Assembly (NCBI GenBank): GCA_015486055.1
Contig: WFSJ01000010.1
Span: forward strand, 1 to 47,928
Direction: 5' to 3'
DNA length: 47,928 nt
From: Acidobacteriota bacterium
Lineage (GTDB): Bacteria > Acidobacteriota > Aminicenantia > S016-38
Of the stretch, positions 17,094-27,601 are shown piece after piece. Numbering within the stretch: position 1 is the stretch's first letter; each line of letters opens with the position of its first letter. The position numbers and the translations under genes are program-made. The notes under the pieces are model-generated. The model saw only the letters and a program-made list of their open reading frames with translations. It was not told the DNA's origin and did not search any database.

Positions 17094-17564
17094 ATGCCGA
17101 GAAAGGGATATATAAAGAAAAGGGAAGTTCCTCAGGATGAAAAATACAATTCAACTCTTGTTACCCAGATGATCCGAAAAGTAATGTGGAATGGGGAAAA
17201 GACGAAGGCAGAAAAGATCGTTTATGGAGCAATGGAGATAATAAAAGGAAAAACAAAACAGGACCCCCTCAAGGTTTTCAACAAAGCAATTGACAACGTT
17301 AAACCGCTCATAGAAACAAGGAGCAGAAGAGTGGGGGGGGCAACTTATCAGGTTCCTGTAGAAGTTCTCCCGCACAGGCAAATTTCAGTAGCAATAAGAT
17401 GGATTGTTGGATTTGCAAGAAAGAAAGCGGGGAAATCTATGATGGAAAAGCTCGCTGCAGAGATATTGGATGCATACAACGGAAGAGGAGCATCCGTAAA
17501 GAAAAGGGAGGATACTCATAAGATGGCAGAGTCCAACAGGGCTTTTGCCCATTTCAGGTGGTAA
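17094..17564 (+). CDS. rpsG: 30S ribosomal protein S7 (uS7)
   Basis: A 156-aa protein of usual length that nucleates assembly of the 30S head. Family blocks are the start [38 protein letters not shown] and the C-terminal [18 protein letters not shown]. Nine nt separate it from rpsL, with AGGAGGAA before the ATG. A run of eight G bases at 17333-17340 encodes the V-G-G-A part. Confidence 0.96.
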   Translation: MPRKGYIKKREVPQDEKYNSTLVTQMIRKVMWNGEKTKAEKIVYGAMEIIKGKTKQDPLKVFNKAIDNVKPLIETRSRRVGGATYQVPVEVLPHRQISVAIRWIVGFARKKAGKSMMEKLAAEILDAYNGRGASVKKREDTHKMAESNRAFAHFRW

Positions 17565-17567
17565 AAA

Positions 17568-19649
17568 ATGGCTCACGGTGTCCCCATAGAAAGGGTGAGA
17601 AACATAGGAATAATGGCCCATATTGATGCAGGAAAAACAACTACAACAGAGAGAATCTTATATTACACGGGCAAAACCTATAAAATAGGAGAGGTTGATG
17701 AGGGCACCGCTGTCATGGATTTTATGGAACAGGAGCAGGAAAGGGGTATAACCATTACTTCAGCTGCTACAACCTGCTTCTGGAAAGGCCACAGAATAAA
17801 CATTATAGATACCCCTGGGCATGTTGACTTTACCATCGAAGTTGAACGCTCTCTGAGGGTTCTTGACGGAGCTGTCGTTATCTTTTCAGGGGTTGAAGGG
17901 GTGGAACCTCAATCAGAAACAGTGTGGAGGCAAGCCGACAAATACAGAGTTCCAAGGATTGGATATATCAACAAAATGGACAGGGTTGGCGCCGATTTCT
18001 TCCGGGTAGTTAAGGAGATGGAGAAAAATCTAAGTTCAACTGCTGTTCCCATCCAGATTCCCATAGGAGTTGAAGAAAATTTTGCAGGGATAATTGATAT
18101 AATAGATGAAGAAGCCTACATATACGATAGCGACCTTTTGGGTGCAAAATACAGGATAACCGACGTCCCGAAGGAGCTTAAGGAAGACTCAGAACATTGG
18201 AGAGAATACCTCCTTGAAACCTTAGCGGAAATGGACGAAGAGTTTATGGAATCCTATATTGAAGGCAAAAAAGTATCCCCTGATTTTATAAGGGCTGCAA
18301 TAAGAAGAAAGACATTGTCCTTTGAGTTTGTTCCTGTTCTCTGCGGTTCTTCCTTCAAAAACAAGGGAGTCCAACCCCTTCTTGATGCCATAATTTATTA
18401 CCTCCCTTCTCCAGCGGATCTCCCTCCTGTAAAGGGAATACACCCGAAAACATTAAAAGAGGAAACAAGGGCTCCATCTGAAGATGAGCCCTTTTCAGCA
18501 GTTATTTTCAAGATAGCCACGGATCCTCACATGGGACAGTTAGTCTTCTTCAGGACATATTCAGGAAAAGTCTCTGCAGGTCAGATGGTCTACAACTCAA
18601 ACAAAAGGAAAAGGGAGAGAATATCAAAATTACTCCTGATGCATGCAAACAAAAGGGAAGAGATAAAAGTTGCAGTTGCAGGGGACATACTGGCCGCCCT
18701 CGGCCTTAAAGAGGTAACAACTGGCGATACAATTTGCAACGAAGCCCATCAAATTATGTTTGAGACCATGAAATTTCCCGAGCCAGTGGTATCTGTGGCA
18801 ATAGAGCCAAGATCAAAAGGGGAGCACGAGAAACTTTCCAATGCGTTGAGAAAACTGACAATAGAAGACCCTACTTTCAGGGTAAAGCAAAGTGAAGATA
18901 CAGGTCAGACAATAATCTCTGGAATGGGAGAACTTCACCTTGAAATAATAGTGGAAAGACTGAAAAGAGAATTCAATGTGAAAGCAAATGTTGGGAAACC
19001 TCAGGTGGCTTACAAAGAAACAATAACCGCTTCTGGGGAGGCTGAAGGGAAATACATCAAGCAAACAGGAGGGAAGGGTCAGTATGGACACGTTAGACTT
19101 ATTGTTGAGCCGTTAAAAACCGGTGGATTTGAATTTGCAAACAAAATTAAGTATGGGGTCATCCCTCAGGAATTTATTCCTCCTATAGAAAAAGGAGTGA
19201 AAGAAGCGATGACTATAGGAGTCCTTATGGGATATCCCATGATAGATATAAGGGTAACTCTTATAGATGGAAGCTATCATGAGGTTGACTCATCTGAACT
19301 GGCCTTCAAGATTGCTGGGGCAATGGCATTTAGAAAAGCTGCTGAAAAAGCAAAACCAATTTTGCTTGAGCCAATAATGAGCATAGAAATTATTACACCA
19401 GAAACATATTTTGGTGATATAATATCAGACTTAAATTCAAGAAGGGGAAGAATAGAGGGAGTAGAGGAAATAACTTCTTCTTTTAAGGTTGTAAAGGGCT
19501 TTGTCCCTTTATTAGAAACATTTGGCTATGCCACCGTACTTAGGTCATTGAGCCAGGGTAGGGCGACATATTCAATGCATTTTTATAAATATGAACCTCT
19601 CCCTTTAGAGATAATGGAAAGATTAAAGGGTGGGTATGCTTATCTGTAG
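17568..19649 (+). CDS. fusA: Elongation factor G
   Basis: The translocation GTPase, 693 aa, normal length. The GTP-binding motifs are AHIDAGKTT (G1), RGITITSAA (switch I), DTPGHVDF (G3) and NKMD (G4), followed by the beta-barrel domain II and the tip domain IV segment [11 protein letters not shown], which reaches the decoding centre. It sits 3 nt after rpsG and 9 nt before tuf, the classical str order. Confidence 0.97.
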   Translation: MAHGVPIERVRNIGIMAHIDAGKTTTTERILYYTGKTYKIGEVDEGTAVMDFMEQEQERGITITSAATTCFWKGHRINIIDTPGHVDFTIEVERSLRVLDGAVVIFSGVEGVEPQSETVWRQADKYRVPRIGYINKMDRVGADFFRVVKEMEKNLSSTAVPIQIPIGVEENFAGIIDIIDEEAYIYDSDLLGAKYRITDVPKELKEDSEHWREYLLETLAEMDEEFMESYIEGKKVSPDFIRAAIRRKTLSFEFVPVLCGSSFKNKGVQPLLDAIIYYLPSPADLPPVKGIHPKTLKEETRAPSEDEPFSAVIFKIATDPHMGQLVFFRTYSGKVSAGQMVYNSNKRKRERISKLLLMHANKREEIKVAVAGDILAALGLKEVTTGDTICNEAHQIMFETMKFPEPVVSVAIEPRSKGEHEKLSNALRKLTIEDPTFRVKQSEDTGQTIISGMGELHLEIIVERLKREFNVKANVGKPQVAYKETITASGEAEGKYIKQTGGKGQYGHVRLIVEPLKTGGFEFANKIKYGVIPQEFIPPIEKGVKEAMTIGVLMGYPMIDIRVTLIDGSYHEVDSSELAFKIAGAMAFRKAAEKAKPILLEPIMSIEIITPETYFGDIISDLNSRRGRIEGVEEITSSFKVVKGFVPLLETFGYATVLRSLSQGRATYSMHFYKYEPLPLEIMERLKGGYAYL

Positions 19650-19658
19650 GAGGTAGCC

Positions 19659-20861
19659 ATGGCTAAACCCAAGTTTGAAAGGAAAAAGCCCCACATAAAT
19701 GTGGGGACCATAGGACATGTGGATCACGGCAAGACCACATTGACATCGGCCATAACCAAGATACTGCACAGGAAATTTCCGGACTCTGTCACATATCAAG
19801 ACTTCTGGGACATAGACAAGGCACCCGAAGAAAAACAAAGGGGGATAACCATACAGATAGCCCATGTTGAATACGAGACAGACAACCGCCACTATGCTCA
19901 CATAGACTGTCCAGGTCATGCTGACTATGTAAAGAACATGATAACGGGGGCAGCTCAGATGGACGGGGCGATACTTGTTGTATCTGCTGCGGATGGGCCG
20001 ATGCCTCAGACCAAAGAGCATGTTCTATTAGCCCGTCAGGTTGAAGTTCCCTCCATAGTAGTATTTCTGAACAAGACTGATATGGTAGACGACCCTGAGA
20101 TACTTGAGCTTGTTGAACTTGAGGTAAGGGAGCTGCTTACTAAATACGGATTTCCTGGTGATGGGCTACCTGTGATAAAGGGTTCTGCACTGCGGAGCAT
20201 GGAATCTGATGGGGACCCTGAGGCTCCTGTAAACAAACCTGTGATGGAACTTTTGGATGCCATGGACACATACATACCTCTTCCGAAGAGAGATACCGAG
20301 AAACCATTCCTTCTCTCGATAGAAGATGTATTTACGATATCGGGGAGGGGGACTGTAGTAACAGGGAGAGTAGAGAGGGGGAAGCTAACTCCTGGTGGAG
20401 AAGTAGAAATAATAGGATTTGGGACAAAGAAGAAGACAGTAGCAACATCCATAGAAATGTTCAGGAAGGTACTGGACGAAGCACTTCCAGGGGACAATGT
20501 AGGAGTTTTACTTAGGGGGATAGACAAAGAAGAAGTGGAGAGGGGGATGGTTCTTGCTATTCCTGGCAGCATAACTCCCCACACAAAGTTCAAAGGGGAA
20601 GTATATGTCCTGAAGAAGGAAGAAGGCGGAAGACACACTCCATTCTTCAATGGATACAGGCCTCAGTTTTACTTCCGCACCACAGATGTTACGGGCAGCG
20701 TAAAACTGCCTGAGGGCGTGGAGATGGTGATGCCAGGCGATAACCTCAACATAGAGGTTCAGCTTATAACCCCCATTGCCATGGAGAAGGGGCTCAGGTT
20801 TGCAATAAGGGAAGGAGGAAGAACAGTAGGGGCAGGAACAGTAACAGAAATTCTGGAGTAA
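19659..20861 (+). CDS. tuf: Elongation factor Tu
   Basis: Delivers aminoacyl-tRNA to the ribosome. The protein is 400 aa with GHVDHGKTT (G1), EEKQRGITI (switch I), DCPGHADY (G3), NKTD (G4, more often NKCD) and three domains ending [14 protein letters not shown]. The region before switch I ([20 protein letters not shown]) differs from the proteobacterial form. By eye the gene uses GGG for Gly and GAC for Asp more often than its neighbours, so its history may differ. AGGAGG lies before the ATG. It is the only tuf copy in this window. Confidence 0.97.
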   Translation: MAKPKFERKKPHINVGTIGHVDHGKTTLTSAITKILHRKFPDSVTYQDFWDIDKAPEEKQRGITIQIAHVEYETDNRHYAHIDCPGHADYVKNMITGAAQMDGAILVVSAADGPMPQTKEHVLLARQVEVPSIVVFLNKTDMVDDPEILELVELEVRELLTKYGFPGDGLPVIKGSALRSMESDGDPEAPVNKPVMELLDAMDTYIPLPKRDTEKPFLLSIEDVFTISGRGTVVTGRVERGKLTPGGEVEIIGFGTKKKTVATSIEMFRKVLDEALPGDNVGVLLRGIDKEEVERGMVLAIPGSITPHTKFKGEVYVLKKEEGGRHTPFFNGYRPQFYFRTTDVTGSVKLPEGVEMVMPGDNLNIEVQLITPIAMEKGLRFAIREGGRTVGAGTVTEILE

Positions 20862-20864
20862 AAA

Positions 20865-21179
20865 ATGGCAATAAAAATAAGGATAAAACTCAGAGGCTAT
20901 GACCACAGGCAGGTTGACCGCTCTGCAGCCGATATAATACTCAGGGCAAAGAACACAGGGGCAAAGGTTGCCGGTCCCATTCCTCTACCAACAAAAAAGG
21001 AAAGATTCACAGTTCTACGCTCTCCTCATGTTGACAAGAGGTCCATGGAGCATTTTGAACGAAGGATTCATAAGAGGATGATTGAGATAAAGGAATTTAA
21101 CGACTCCACCATAGAAGAGCTCCAAAAGCTTGAGCTCCCATCAGGAGTAGATGTGGAAATCAAAACACTGGAGGATTAA
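20865..21179 (+). CDS. rpsJ: 30S ribosomal protein S10 (uS10)
   Basis: A 104-aa protein with [16 protein letters not shown], the loop [21 protein letters not shown] and the C-terminal [10 protein letters not shown]. It lies 3 nt after tuf, so the S10 group is fused to the str group without its own leader or promoter. In other bacteria the loop residues also contact NusB in antitermination. Confidence 0.96.
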   Translation: MAIKIRIKLRGYDHRQVDRSAADIILRAKNTGAKVAGPIPLPTKKERFTVLRSPHVDKRSMEHFERRIHKRMIEIKEFNDSTIEELQKLELPSGVDVEIKTLED

Positions 21180-21818
21180 ATGGTGCTCAATGGACTGATA
21201 GGAAAGAAGATCGGGATGACCCAGATCTTTGACAAAGATGGAAATATAATTCCTGCAACAGCACTGAAGGTTGGCCCATGTGCAGTCGTTCAGATGAAAA
21301 AAGAGAAAAATGACGGATATGATGCGGTGCAGCTCGCCTTTATAGAAGAGAAACCCCCACGCTATTCGAATAAACCCACCCAGGGGCACTACAGTAAATC
21401 TAAAATCCCTCCCCAGAAAATGTTGAGGGAATTCAAAATACTTGAAGGCAAAGTAAAGAGAGGAGATAAATTCACAGTTGAAATATTCAAAGAGGTGAAG
21501 AAGGTTGATATTGTCGGCACAACAAAGGGAAAAGGTTTTCAAGGAGTTATAAAAAGGTTTGGATACAAAGGGGGACCTGCCTCCCACGGTTCTAAATTTC
21601 ACAGGGCTTCTGGCTCAGTAGGAGCCTCAGCTTTTCCTGGAAGGGTCCCTAAGGGGAAAAAGATGCCGGGTCACATGGGAAATAACAGAATGACCGCCAT
21701 AGGGCTTAAAGTGATAAAAATAATACCTGATAAAGGAGTAATGCTCGTAAAAGGTTCCGTTCCAGGACCCAATGGAGGTTACCTTTTAGTGAAGAAGTCC
21801 AAAAGGAGCGGCAAATGA
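21180..21818 (+). CDS. rplC: 50S ribosomal protein L3 (uL3)
   Basis: A 212-aa protein near the peptidyl-transferase centre. It shows the N-terminal GLIGKKIGMTQIF, then GTTKGKGFQGVIKRFGYKGGPASHGSKFHRA and MPGHMGNNRMT, the loop that reaches the active site. The start codon abuts the rpsJ stop with no gap, and its end overlaps rplD by 4 nt. Confidence 0.96.
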   Translation: MVLNGLIGKKIGMTQIFDKDGNIIPATALKVGPCAVVQMKKEKNDGYDAVQLAFIEEKPPRYSNKPTQGHYSKSKIPPQKMLREFKILEGKVKRGDKFTVEIFKEVKKVDIVGTTKGKGFQGVIKRFGYKGGPASHGSKFHRASGSVGASAFPGRVPKGKKMPGHMGNNRMTAIGLKVIKIIPDKGVMLVKGSVPGPNGGYLLVKKSKRSGK

Positions 21819-22441
21819 GCGATAAAAAAATAAAGGTTTACAACATTGAAGGTGAACTAATAAAGGAAATAGACCCCCCAGAGCATGTTTTTTCCTATCC
21901 TGTAAAAAAGCACCTTCTCTGGGAGGCTGTTAAGAGCTATCTTGATGGTCAGAGAAGGGGGACTGCTTCCACAAAGACAAGAGGGAAAGTGAGTGGTGGA
22001 GGAAGAAAACCCTGGAGACAGAAAGGAATTGGAAGGGCAAGGTCAGGAAGCATAAGATCCCCTCTATGGAAGGGTGGAGGTGTTACCTTTGGCCCCAAGC
22101 CAAAGGATTGGAGCTGGAAAATGCCGAAGAAGGCAAGGAGGAACGCACTAAAATCTGCCATAGCTTCTAAATTCCTGGATGATGAGCTAATTATTATAGA
22201 CAAATTTGAACAGGAGAAGCCCAGCACAAAAACTGCCCATGAAGTTCTCAAAAAGCTCAATATGCACAACGCACTGTTCGTTGAGGTCAGGGAAAACAGG
22301 AATCTTTTCCTCTCTCTCAGGAACATCCCCAAAATAGAGGTTATGGATCCACAGAAAATGAACCCCTATTTTGTCCTAAAACACAAATATTTGGTTCTGA
22401 CAGAGAAAGCCTTTGAAGAAAAAATGGAGGCCCTTAAATGA
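21815..22441 (+). CDS. rplD: 50S ribosomal protein L4 (uL4)
   Basis: A 208-aa exit-tunnel protein. The long internal loop, GRKPWRQKGIGRARSGS then SPLWKGGGVTFGP, is intact; this loop lines the tunnel and is where macrolide resistance mutations arise. The ATGA overlap with rplC and the overlap with rplW both suggest coupled translation. In Escherichia coli L4 represses this operon, but no S10 leader exists here for that control. Confidence 0.95.
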   Translation: MSDKKIKVYNIEGELIKEIDPPEHVFSYPVKKHLLWEAVKSYLDGQRRGTASTKTRGKVSGGGRKPWRQKGIGRARSGSIRSPLWKGGGVTFGPKPKDWSWKMPKKARRNALKSAIASKFLDDELIIIDKFEQEKPSTKTAHEVLKKLNMHNALFVEVRENRNLFLSLRNIPKIEVMDPQKMNPYFVLKHKYLVLTEKAFEEKMEALK

Positions 22442-22734
22442 ATTTAGACAGTAGAAAGATAATAATAAGGCCTGTAATAACTGAAAAAGCAACGAGGGAA
22501 AAAGAAGAAAACAGAACCATGACCTTTGAAGTTCATCCAGAAGCAAACAAAATTCAGATAAAAAAAGCTGTAGAAGAAATTTTCAAGATTAAGGTCGAGT
22601 CAGTTAGGATTGTGAAAATGAAGGGGAAATCAAGGAGATACAAATTCAGGGTTGGAAAAACCAAGAGCTGGAAAAAGGCCTATGTAAAACTCGTGGAGGG
22701 GGAGAAAATGATAGAATTCATAGAGGCGGTGTAA
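22438..22734 (+). CDS. rplW: 50S ribosomal protein L23 (uL23)
   Basis: A 98-aa protein at the tunnel exit, docking site for trigger factor and SRP. It shows [12 protein letters not shown] at the start, [22 protein letters not shown] and the basic loop [24 protein letters not shown]. Its start overlaps rplD by 4 nt and rplB follows after 1 nt. Confidence 0.94.
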   Translation: MNLDSRKIIIRPVITEKATREKEENRTMTFEVHPEANKIQIKKAVEEIFKIKVESVRIVKMKGKSRRYKFRVGKTKSWKKAYVKLVEGEKMIEFIEAV

Positions 22735-22735
22735 A

Positions 22736-23560
22736 ATGGGAATAAAAAACTACAATCCAACAACTCCTGGTAGAAGACATATGACAGGATTTACCTTTGA
22801 AGAGATAACAAAGGATAAACCTTATAAACCACTAACTGTAACTTTGAGAAAGAGCGGTGGAAGAAATAACCGTGGCAGGGTATCTGCAAGATTTAGAGGC
22901 GGAAGCCACAAACGCCGCTACAGAATCATAGATTTCAAGAGGGACAAATTGGACATTGAAGGAGTGGTAGAATCTATAGAATATGACCCCAATAGGTCTG
23001 GAAGGATTTGCCTCGTCAAATATGCTGATGGTGATAGGAGATATATCCTCTGGCCTTTAGGCCTTAATGTGGGGGACAAAATCATATCCTCAAACTCAAG
23101 GGTGGACATAAAGCCAGGAAATTCTATGCTTCTCAGCCAGATCCCAATGGGGACTGTAATTCACAACATAGAGCTTAGGCCTGGCAAAGGAGCCCAAATG
23201 GCAAGATCAGCAGGTTCCTCAGCCCAGCTTCTCGCAAAAGAAGGAAATTATGCTCAGCTGAGGATGCCCTCTGGGGAAATAAGGCTTGTTCTTCTTAGCT
23301 GCAGGGCAACAGTGGGCCAAGTCGGAAACATTGAACATGAGAACATTGACATAGGCAAAGCAGGAAGAAAAAGATGGCTTGGAAAAAGACCTCATGTAAG
23401 AGGGACTTGTATGAATCCTATAGATCATCCTCACGGAGGAGGAGAGGGCAAAAGTCATCCAGGACGTCCTCCGGTAACACCCTGGGGAAAGCCAACAAAG
23501 GGTTATAGAACGAGAAGAAATAAACGAACACAGAAATTTATTCTTAAGAGAAGGGGTTAG
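22736..23560 (+). CDS. rplB: 50S ribosomal protein L2 (uL2)
   Basis: A 274-aa protein, standard length, essential for subunit association and peptidyl transfer. It has the N-terminal [12 protein letters not shown], the RNA-binding region [17 protein letters not shown], and the C-terminal [14 protein letters not shown] with the conserved His near the catalytic centre. The ATG at 22736 begins MGIKNYNP. Confidence 0.97.
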   Translation: MGIKNYNPTTPGRRHMTGFTFEEITKDKPYKPLTVTLRKSGGRNNRGRVSARFRGGSHKRRYRIIDFKRDKLDIEGVVESIEYDPNRSGRICLVKYADGDRRYILWPLGLNVGDKIISSNSRVDIKPGNSMLLSQIPMGTVIHNIELRPGKGAQMARSAGSSAQLLAKEGNYAQLRMPSGEIRLVLLSCRATVGQVGNIEHENIDIGKAGRKRWLGKRPHVRGTCMNPIDHPHGGGEGKSHPGRPPVTPWGKPTKGYRTRRNKRTQKFILKRRG

Positions 23561-23562
23561 AG

Positions 23563-23838
23563 ATGGGAAGGTCAAAGAAGAAAGGGCCCTTTGTTGATGA
23601 ACATCTTCTTAAAAAGGTCCTTGAACAATATGAAAATCCTTCAAAGAGAAGGGTGATTAAAACATGGTCAAGAAGATCTACAATAATTCCCGAGATGGTT
23701 GGACTTACAATAGCAGTTCACAACGGAAGGAAATTTATCCCTGTCTATGTAACTGAGCACATGGTTGGACACAAGCTTGGAGAGTTCTCTCCGACAAGAA
23801 CATTCAAATCCCATCCGCAGGGTAAGGGTAAAAAATAG
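23563..23838 (+). CDS. rpsS: 30S ribosomal protein S19 (uS19)
   Basis: A 91-aa 30S head protein with [16 protein letters not shown], the signature ARRS-like [41 protein letters not shown] read in sections, and a basic tail. It follows rplB after 2 nt; the preceding GGGGTTAGAG acts as the ribosome-binding site. Confidence 0.95.
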   Translation: MGRSKKKGPFVDEHLLKKVLEQYENPSKRRVIKTWSRRSTIIPEMVGLTIAVHNGRKFIPVYVTEHMVGHKLGEFSPTRTFKSHPQGKGKK

Positions 23839-23844
23839 GAGGAA

Positions 23845-24192
23845 ATGATGGGAATAGCAACTGCAAAGGGAAAATATCTTTCGATGTCTGCCAGGAAGGT
23901 AAGGCTTGTAATTGACTCAATTAGGGGAATGGATGTTGGCGAAGCTCTTTCTGTTTTAGAATTTGTTAGAAAACAAAAGGCTGCTAAACTCATTGAGAAA
24001 GTCTTAAACTCGGCCATTTCCAACGCCAAGGAAAAATTCCCCAATCTTGACATAGATAACCTTTTTGTAGAGGAATGCTTTGTGGATGAAGGACCTATGC
24101 TTAAAAGGCTCAGACCGGGGTTCAGGGGAATTCCCCGGAGAATCAGGAAAAAAACATCCCATATAACCATAGTTCTTAATGAAAGGAGGTAG
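23845..24192 (+). CDS. rplV: 50S ribosomal protein L22 (uL22)
   Basis: A 115-aa protein whose long beta-hairpin lines the exit tunnel. It shows LSMSARKVRLVIDSIRG at the N-terminus and DEGPMLKRLRPGFRG with RIRKKTSHITIVL at the hairpin. Two ATGs occur at 23845 and 23848; AGGAGGAA fits either. Confidence 0.95.
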   Translation: MMGIATAKGKYLSMSARKVRLVIDSIRGMDVGEALSVLEFVRKQKAAKLIEKVLNSAISNAKEKFPNLDIDNLFVEECFVDEGPMLKRLRPGFRGIPRRIRKKTSHITIVLNERR

Positions 24193-24194
24193 AA

Positions 24195-24854
24195 TTGGGA
24201 CATAAAACCCATCCTTATGGATTTAGAATAGGATTTAACAAGGGGTGGAAATCAAACTGGTATGGGAAGGGCAAACAGTTTGTAAATGATTTCATAACCG
24301 TTCTAAGCATCAAAGACTACATAAAAAAGAACTATTATCACGCTGGCATTTCCCACATTGATGTAAGCATAGTTGGAAACTTGATAAAGATAAGCATATT
24401 TTCAGCAAGACCTGGAATAGTTGTAGGAAGAGGGAGAAGCGAGCTCGATAAAATAAAGAAATATATCGGGAACAAAACCCAAAGGGAAATTCTTGTTGAG
24501 GTTATAGAGGTTCGCAGACCTGAACTTGACAGCCAGCTCGTTGCAGAGAATATAGCATTCCAACTTGAAAAAAGGGTGGCTTTCAGAAGGGCTATGAAAA
24601 GGGCCGTCAATAATGCCCTAAACTTAGGAACAAAGGGGATAAAGGTTATGGTTTCAGGAAGGCTTGGAGGATCGGAGATAGCAAGAACAGAGTGGTATCT
24701 TGTGGGAAGACTCCCACTTCAGACCCTCAAGGCCAATATAGATTACGGCTTTGCCGAAGCCTTCACAACATATGGTAAAATAGGGGTTAAAGTCTGGATT
24801 TACCTTGAGGAAAAGGACAAGGAAAGATTTTCGTTTCAGAAATATATGGAATAG
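24195..24854 (+). CDS. rpsC: 30S ribosomal protein S3 (uS3)
   Basis: A 219-aa mRNA-entry protein. The start is a TTG (24195) behind AAAGGAGG, giving the family N-terminus GHKTHPYGFRIG. The KH domain motif is PGIVVGRGRSELDKIKK, and the C-terminal domain has GRLGGSEIARTEW and TYGKIGVKVWIY. Confidence 0.95.
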   Translation: MGHKTHPYGFRIGFNKGWKSNWYGKGKQFVNDFITVLSIKDYIKKNYYHAGISHIDVSIVGNLIKISIFSARPGIVVGRGRSELDKIKKYIGNKTQREILVEVIEVRRPELDSQLVAENIAFQLEKRVAFRRAMKRAVNNALNLGTKGIKVMVSGRLGGSEIARTEWYLVGRLPLQTLKANIDYGFAEAFTTYGKIGVKVWIYLEEKDKERFSFQKYME

Positions 24855-24863
24855 GGGGAACCC

Positions 24864-25274
24864 ATGTTAATGCCGAGAAAAGTAAAATACAGAAAGCAAC
24901 AAAGAGGAAGGATGAAAGGTAATGCTACAAGGGGAAATACAGTCGCCTTCGGAGATTTTGCCCTTCAGGCCCTTAATCGCGGTTGGCTTACTTCCAGACA
25001 GATTGAGGCAGGAAGAATTGCAATTACCAGAGCTGTAAAAAAGGGAGGGAAGCTCTGGATAAGGGTTTTCCCCTGGAAGCCTGTCACCAAAAAACCTGTT
25101 GAGACAAGAATGGGTAAAGGAAAAGGAAACCCCGAGTTCTGGGTTGATGTAATAAAGCCAGGGAAGATAATTTATGAGCTTGGGGGAATTCCAGAGGATC
25201 TTGCGAGGAATGCTTTAGAGCTCGCTTCCAGAAAACTTCCATTTAAAACACGAATAGTGACAAGGATTCTGTGA
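24864..25274 (+). CDS. rplP: 50S ribosomal protein L16 (uL16)
   Basis: A 136-aa protein near the A site. It shows [16 protein letters not shown] at the N-terminus, then [23 protein letters not shown] and [14 protein letters not shown] second in-frame ATG at 24870 would give the common MPRKVKY start; the ribosome-binding AGGGGGAA sits better for 24864. Confidence 0.95.
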   Translation: MLMPRKVKYRKQQRGRMKGNATRGNTVAFGDFALQALNRGWLTSRQIEAGRIAITRAVKKGGKLWIRVFPWKPVTKKPVETRMGKGKGNPEFWVDVIKPGKIIYELGGIPEDLARNALELASRKLPFKTRIVTRIL

Positions 25275-25282
25275 GGTAAGAC

Positions 25283-25471
25283 ATGAAAGCTAAGGACTTA
25301 AGGCAGTTCAGCAACGAGGAGCTTCAGTCAAAATATGAAGAATTCAGAGACCAGCTATTTAAGCTAAGGATTCAGAAAACAATAGGCCAGCTTGATAATC
25401 CTCTGAAGATAAAACTTGTAAAAAAAGATATGGCAAGGATTCTCACTGTTTTAAGGGAGAAGGAGGAGTAA
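25283..25471 (+). CDS. rpmC: 50S ribosomal protein L29 (uL29)
   Basis: A 62-aa helical-hairpin protein at the tunnel exit. It has MKAKDLRQFSNEEL and LKIKLVKKDMARILTVLREKE, typical of the family. The ATG follows GAGGTAAG, and rpsQ starts directly after its stop. Confidence 0.92.
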   Translation: MKAKDLRQFSNEELQSKYEEFRDQLFKLRIQKTIGQLDNPLKIKLVKKDMARILTVLREKEE

Positions 25472-25729
25472 ATGGGAAGACGGCAGAGAAAGATCGGAGT
25501 TGTAACATCTGTAAAGATGCAAAAATCAATTGTCGTTATGGTAGAAAGATTGGTGAAGCATCCTTTATATAAGAAATACACGAAGAGAAGGTCTAAGTTT
25601 ATGGCCCACGACGAGAAAAACGAAGCAAGAGAGGGAGACATTGTTCTTATAGAGGAGACAAGACCCCTTAGCAAAAGAAAACGCTGGCGTCTCGTTAGGA
25701 TAGTGGAAAAGGGTGAGAAAATTGAATAA
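25472..25729 (+). CDS. rpsQ: 30S ribosomal protein S17 (uS17)
   Basis: An 85-aa OB-fold protein binding 16S rRNA early in assembly. It shows [28 protein letters not shown] in sections, [22 protein letters not shown] and [11 protein letters not shown]. There is no gap to rpmC. Confidence 0.94.
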   Translation: MGRRQRKIGVVTSVKMQKSIVVMVERLVKHPLYKKYTKRRSKFMAHDEKNEAREGDIVLIEETRPLSKRKRWRLVRIVEKGEKIE

Positions 25730-25740
25730 GGAGGATAGCT

Positions 25741-26109
25741 ATGCTTCAGATGCAGACAATTCTAAAAGTGGCTGATAATTCCGGAGCAAAGCGTCTCATG
25801 CTGATAAGGTCTGTAGGAGGAGGAGCTGGAAAGTATGCCACCGTTGGAGATGTTGTAACCGCTTCTGTTAAAGAAGCAGAACCAAATTCAAACATAAAAA
25901 AAGGAGAGCTTGTTAAAGCGGTGATAGTGAGGACAAAGAAGGAAGTGAAGAGAAAAGATGGCACTTATGTTCGCTTTGACGATAATGCAGCAGTGATAAT
26001 AGATAAATTAGGGGACCCTATAGGAACAAGGGTCTTCGGGCCAGTAGCGAGAGAGCTCAGGGAGAAAAGGTTCATGAAGATAATATCCCTTGCCCCTGAA
26101 GTGGTATGA
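25741..26109 (+). CDS. rplN: 50S ribosomal protein L14 (uL14)
   Basis: A 122-aa protein, exact family length. It begins [17 protein letters not shown] and shows [36 protein letters not shown] and [13 protein letters not shown]. It forms an intersubunit bridge. AAGGAGG precedes the start. Confidence 0.96.
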   Translation: MLQMQTILKVADNSGAKRLMLIRSVGGGAGKYATVGDVVTASVKEAEPNSNIKKGELVKAVIVRTKKEVKRKDGTYVRFDDNAAVIIDKLGDPIGTRVFGPVARELREKRFMKIISLAPEVV

Positions 26110-26117
26110 GGTGAAAA

Positions 26118-26438
26118 ATGGGAAGAAAACTTAAAAAAGGAGATTTTGTCATAGTCGTTGCTGGGAAGGACAAAGGAAAAATGGGAAAAATTCTAAGGGT
26201 AATTCCGGAAAGTAAAAGGGTTGTTGTCGAGAAGATAAATCTTCACTACAGTCATGAAAGACCGAATCCTCAGAAAGGAGTTCAGGGAGGAAAGGTAGAA
26301 AAGGAACTCCCCGTTCACATCTCCAATGTTATGTACTACTGCACGAATTGTGAAAAAGGCGTAAGAATTAAATACAGAGTTCTTGCCGATGGGAGAAAAA
26401 TACGAACCTGTGGAAGCTGCGGAAAAGATCTAGATTAA
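26118..26438 (+). CDS. rplX: 50S ribosomal protein L24 (uL24), zinc-ribbon form
   Basis: A 106-aa protein with an N-terminal KOW motif (KKGDFVIVVAGKDKGKMGKI) and NLHYSHERPNPQKGVQGG. The C-terminus carries C75-X2-C78 and C98-X2-C101, a zinc-ribbon found in the C+ form of L24. S14, S4 and L36 here are also C+ forms. Confidence 0.94.
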   Translation: MGRKLKKGDFVIVVAGKDKGKMGKILRVIPESKRVVVEKINLHYSHERPNPQKGVQGGKVEKELPVHISNVMYYCTNCEKGVRIKYRVLADGRKIRTCGSCGKDLD

Positions 26439-26449
26439 GGAGGTAAAGA

Positions 26450-26998
26450 ATGGATTATGCTCCAAGACTAAAACTTAAATACAGGCAAGAAGTTATTCCC
26501 GCCCTTATGAAGAAATTCAAATATAAAAACATAATGCAAGTACCTAAAATAGAAAGGATTCTCTTAAATGTAGGGGTTGGAGAAGCTACACACAATTCCA
26601 AGGAATTGGATGCTGCAATGAAGGAACTCAGCATAATAACAGGTCAGCACCCAGCAGTAAGGAAAGCAAAGAAGTCAATTTCCAACTTCAGAGTAAGGAA
26701 AGGTCAGCCAATAGCTTGTATGGTTACATTGAGGGGAGCAAGGATGTACGAATTCATAGATAGGTTTGTGAGCCTTGCCCTTCCGCGGGTCAGAGATTTC
26801 AAAGGTCTCAACCCAAAGAGCTTTGACGGAAGGGGAAATTACACCATTGGAGTAAAGGATCAGCTTATCTTTCCAGAGATAGATTACTCAAAGGTAGAGA
26901 AAACAAGGGGAATGAATGTGACATTTGTTACAACAGCGAAAACAGATAAAGAGGGCCATGAGCTCTTAAGGCTTATGGGAATGCCCTTCAGGAGGTAA
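26450..26998 (+). CDS. rplE: 50S ribosomal protein L5 (uL5)
   Basis: A 182-aa 5S rRNA-binding protein. Blocks include [53 protein letters not shown] in sections, and [27 protein letters not shown] precedes the start. Confidence 0.96.
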   Translation: MDYAPRLKLKYRQEVIPALMKKFKYKNIMQVPKIERILLNVGVGEATHNSKELDAAMKELSIITGQHPAVRKAKKSISNFRVRKGQPIACMVTLRGARMYEFIDRFVSLALPRVRDFKGLNPKSFDGRGNYTIGVKDQLIFPEIDYSKVEKTRGMNVTFVTTAKTDKEGHELLRLMGMPFRR

Positions 26999-26999
26999 A

Positions 27000-27185
27000 A
27001 TGGCCACCAAGGCTAAAATAGCAAAACTCAGAAAAGACCCAAAACATAAGACCAGGCATAGAAATCGGTGTCTCAGATGCGGTAGGCCAAGAGGATATAT
27101 AAACAAATTTGGTCTTTGCAGACTTTGCTTCAGAGAACTCGCTCTAAAAGGTGAGATACCGGGGGTAAAGAAAGCATCATGGTAG
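27000..27185 (+). CDS. rpsN: 30S ribosomal protein S14 type Z (uS14)
   Basis: A 61-aa zinc-binding S14, the short type. It has C24-X2-C27 and C40-X2-C43 around [12 protein letters not shown], and ends KKASW. It is 1 nt from the rplE stop, with AGGAGG in the rplE end acting as the ribosome-binding site. Confidence 0.95.
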   Translation: MATKAKIAKLRKDPKHKTRHRNRCLRCGRPRGYINKFGLCRLCFRELALKGEIPGVKKASW

Positions 27186-27194
27186 GAGGTTAAG

Positions 27195-27593
27195 ATGAGC
27201 CAGTCAGATCCCATTGCAGACATGTTATCTATAATAAGAAATGGTCTCGAGAGAAAGAAGGAAAATGTAAATGTTCCAGCCTCAAACACGAAAATAGAGA
27301 TCGTTAAGATCCTAAGGGATGAAGGATACATAAGGGATTATGAAATAGAGGAAAACAGAAAGCAGGGAATAATAAAAATAAACTTAAAATATCGGGACAA
27401 AAATCAACCTGTAGTAAACGGTCTTCAGAGGATAAGCAAACCTGGAAGAAGAGTTTACTGCAATAAGGACAACATCCCAAAAGTCCTTGATGGAATAGGA
27501 GTAGCTATTATCTCAACTTCCAAGGGGATAATAACAGATAGGAAAGCTGAAGAATTTGGGGTTGGTGGCGAGGTAATTTGCTATATTTGGTAG
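27195..27593 (+). CDS. rpsH: 30S ribosomal protein S8 (uS8)
   Basis: A 132-aa protein that binds central 16S rRNA. It shows DPIADMLSIIRNGLERKKENV, the middle segment RISKPGRRVY and the C-terminal GVAIISTSKGIITDRKAEEFGVGGEVICYIW read in sections. In Escherichia coli S8 represses the spc operon; no target site was searched for here. Confidence 0.95.
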   Translation: MSQSDPIADMLSIIRNGLERKKENVNVPASNTKIEIVKILRDEGYIRDYEIEENRKQGIIKINLKYRDKNQPVVNGLQRISKPGRRVYCNKDNIPKVLDGIGVAIISTSKGIITDRKAEEFGVGGEVICYIW

Positions 27594-27601
27594 GGGGAAA
27601 G

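Noticed and set aside
20036-20650. 204-aa minus-strand open frame inside tuf
   Set aside because: Ser/Thr/Pro-rich translation comes from the reverse of biased EF-Tu codons; no independent signals.
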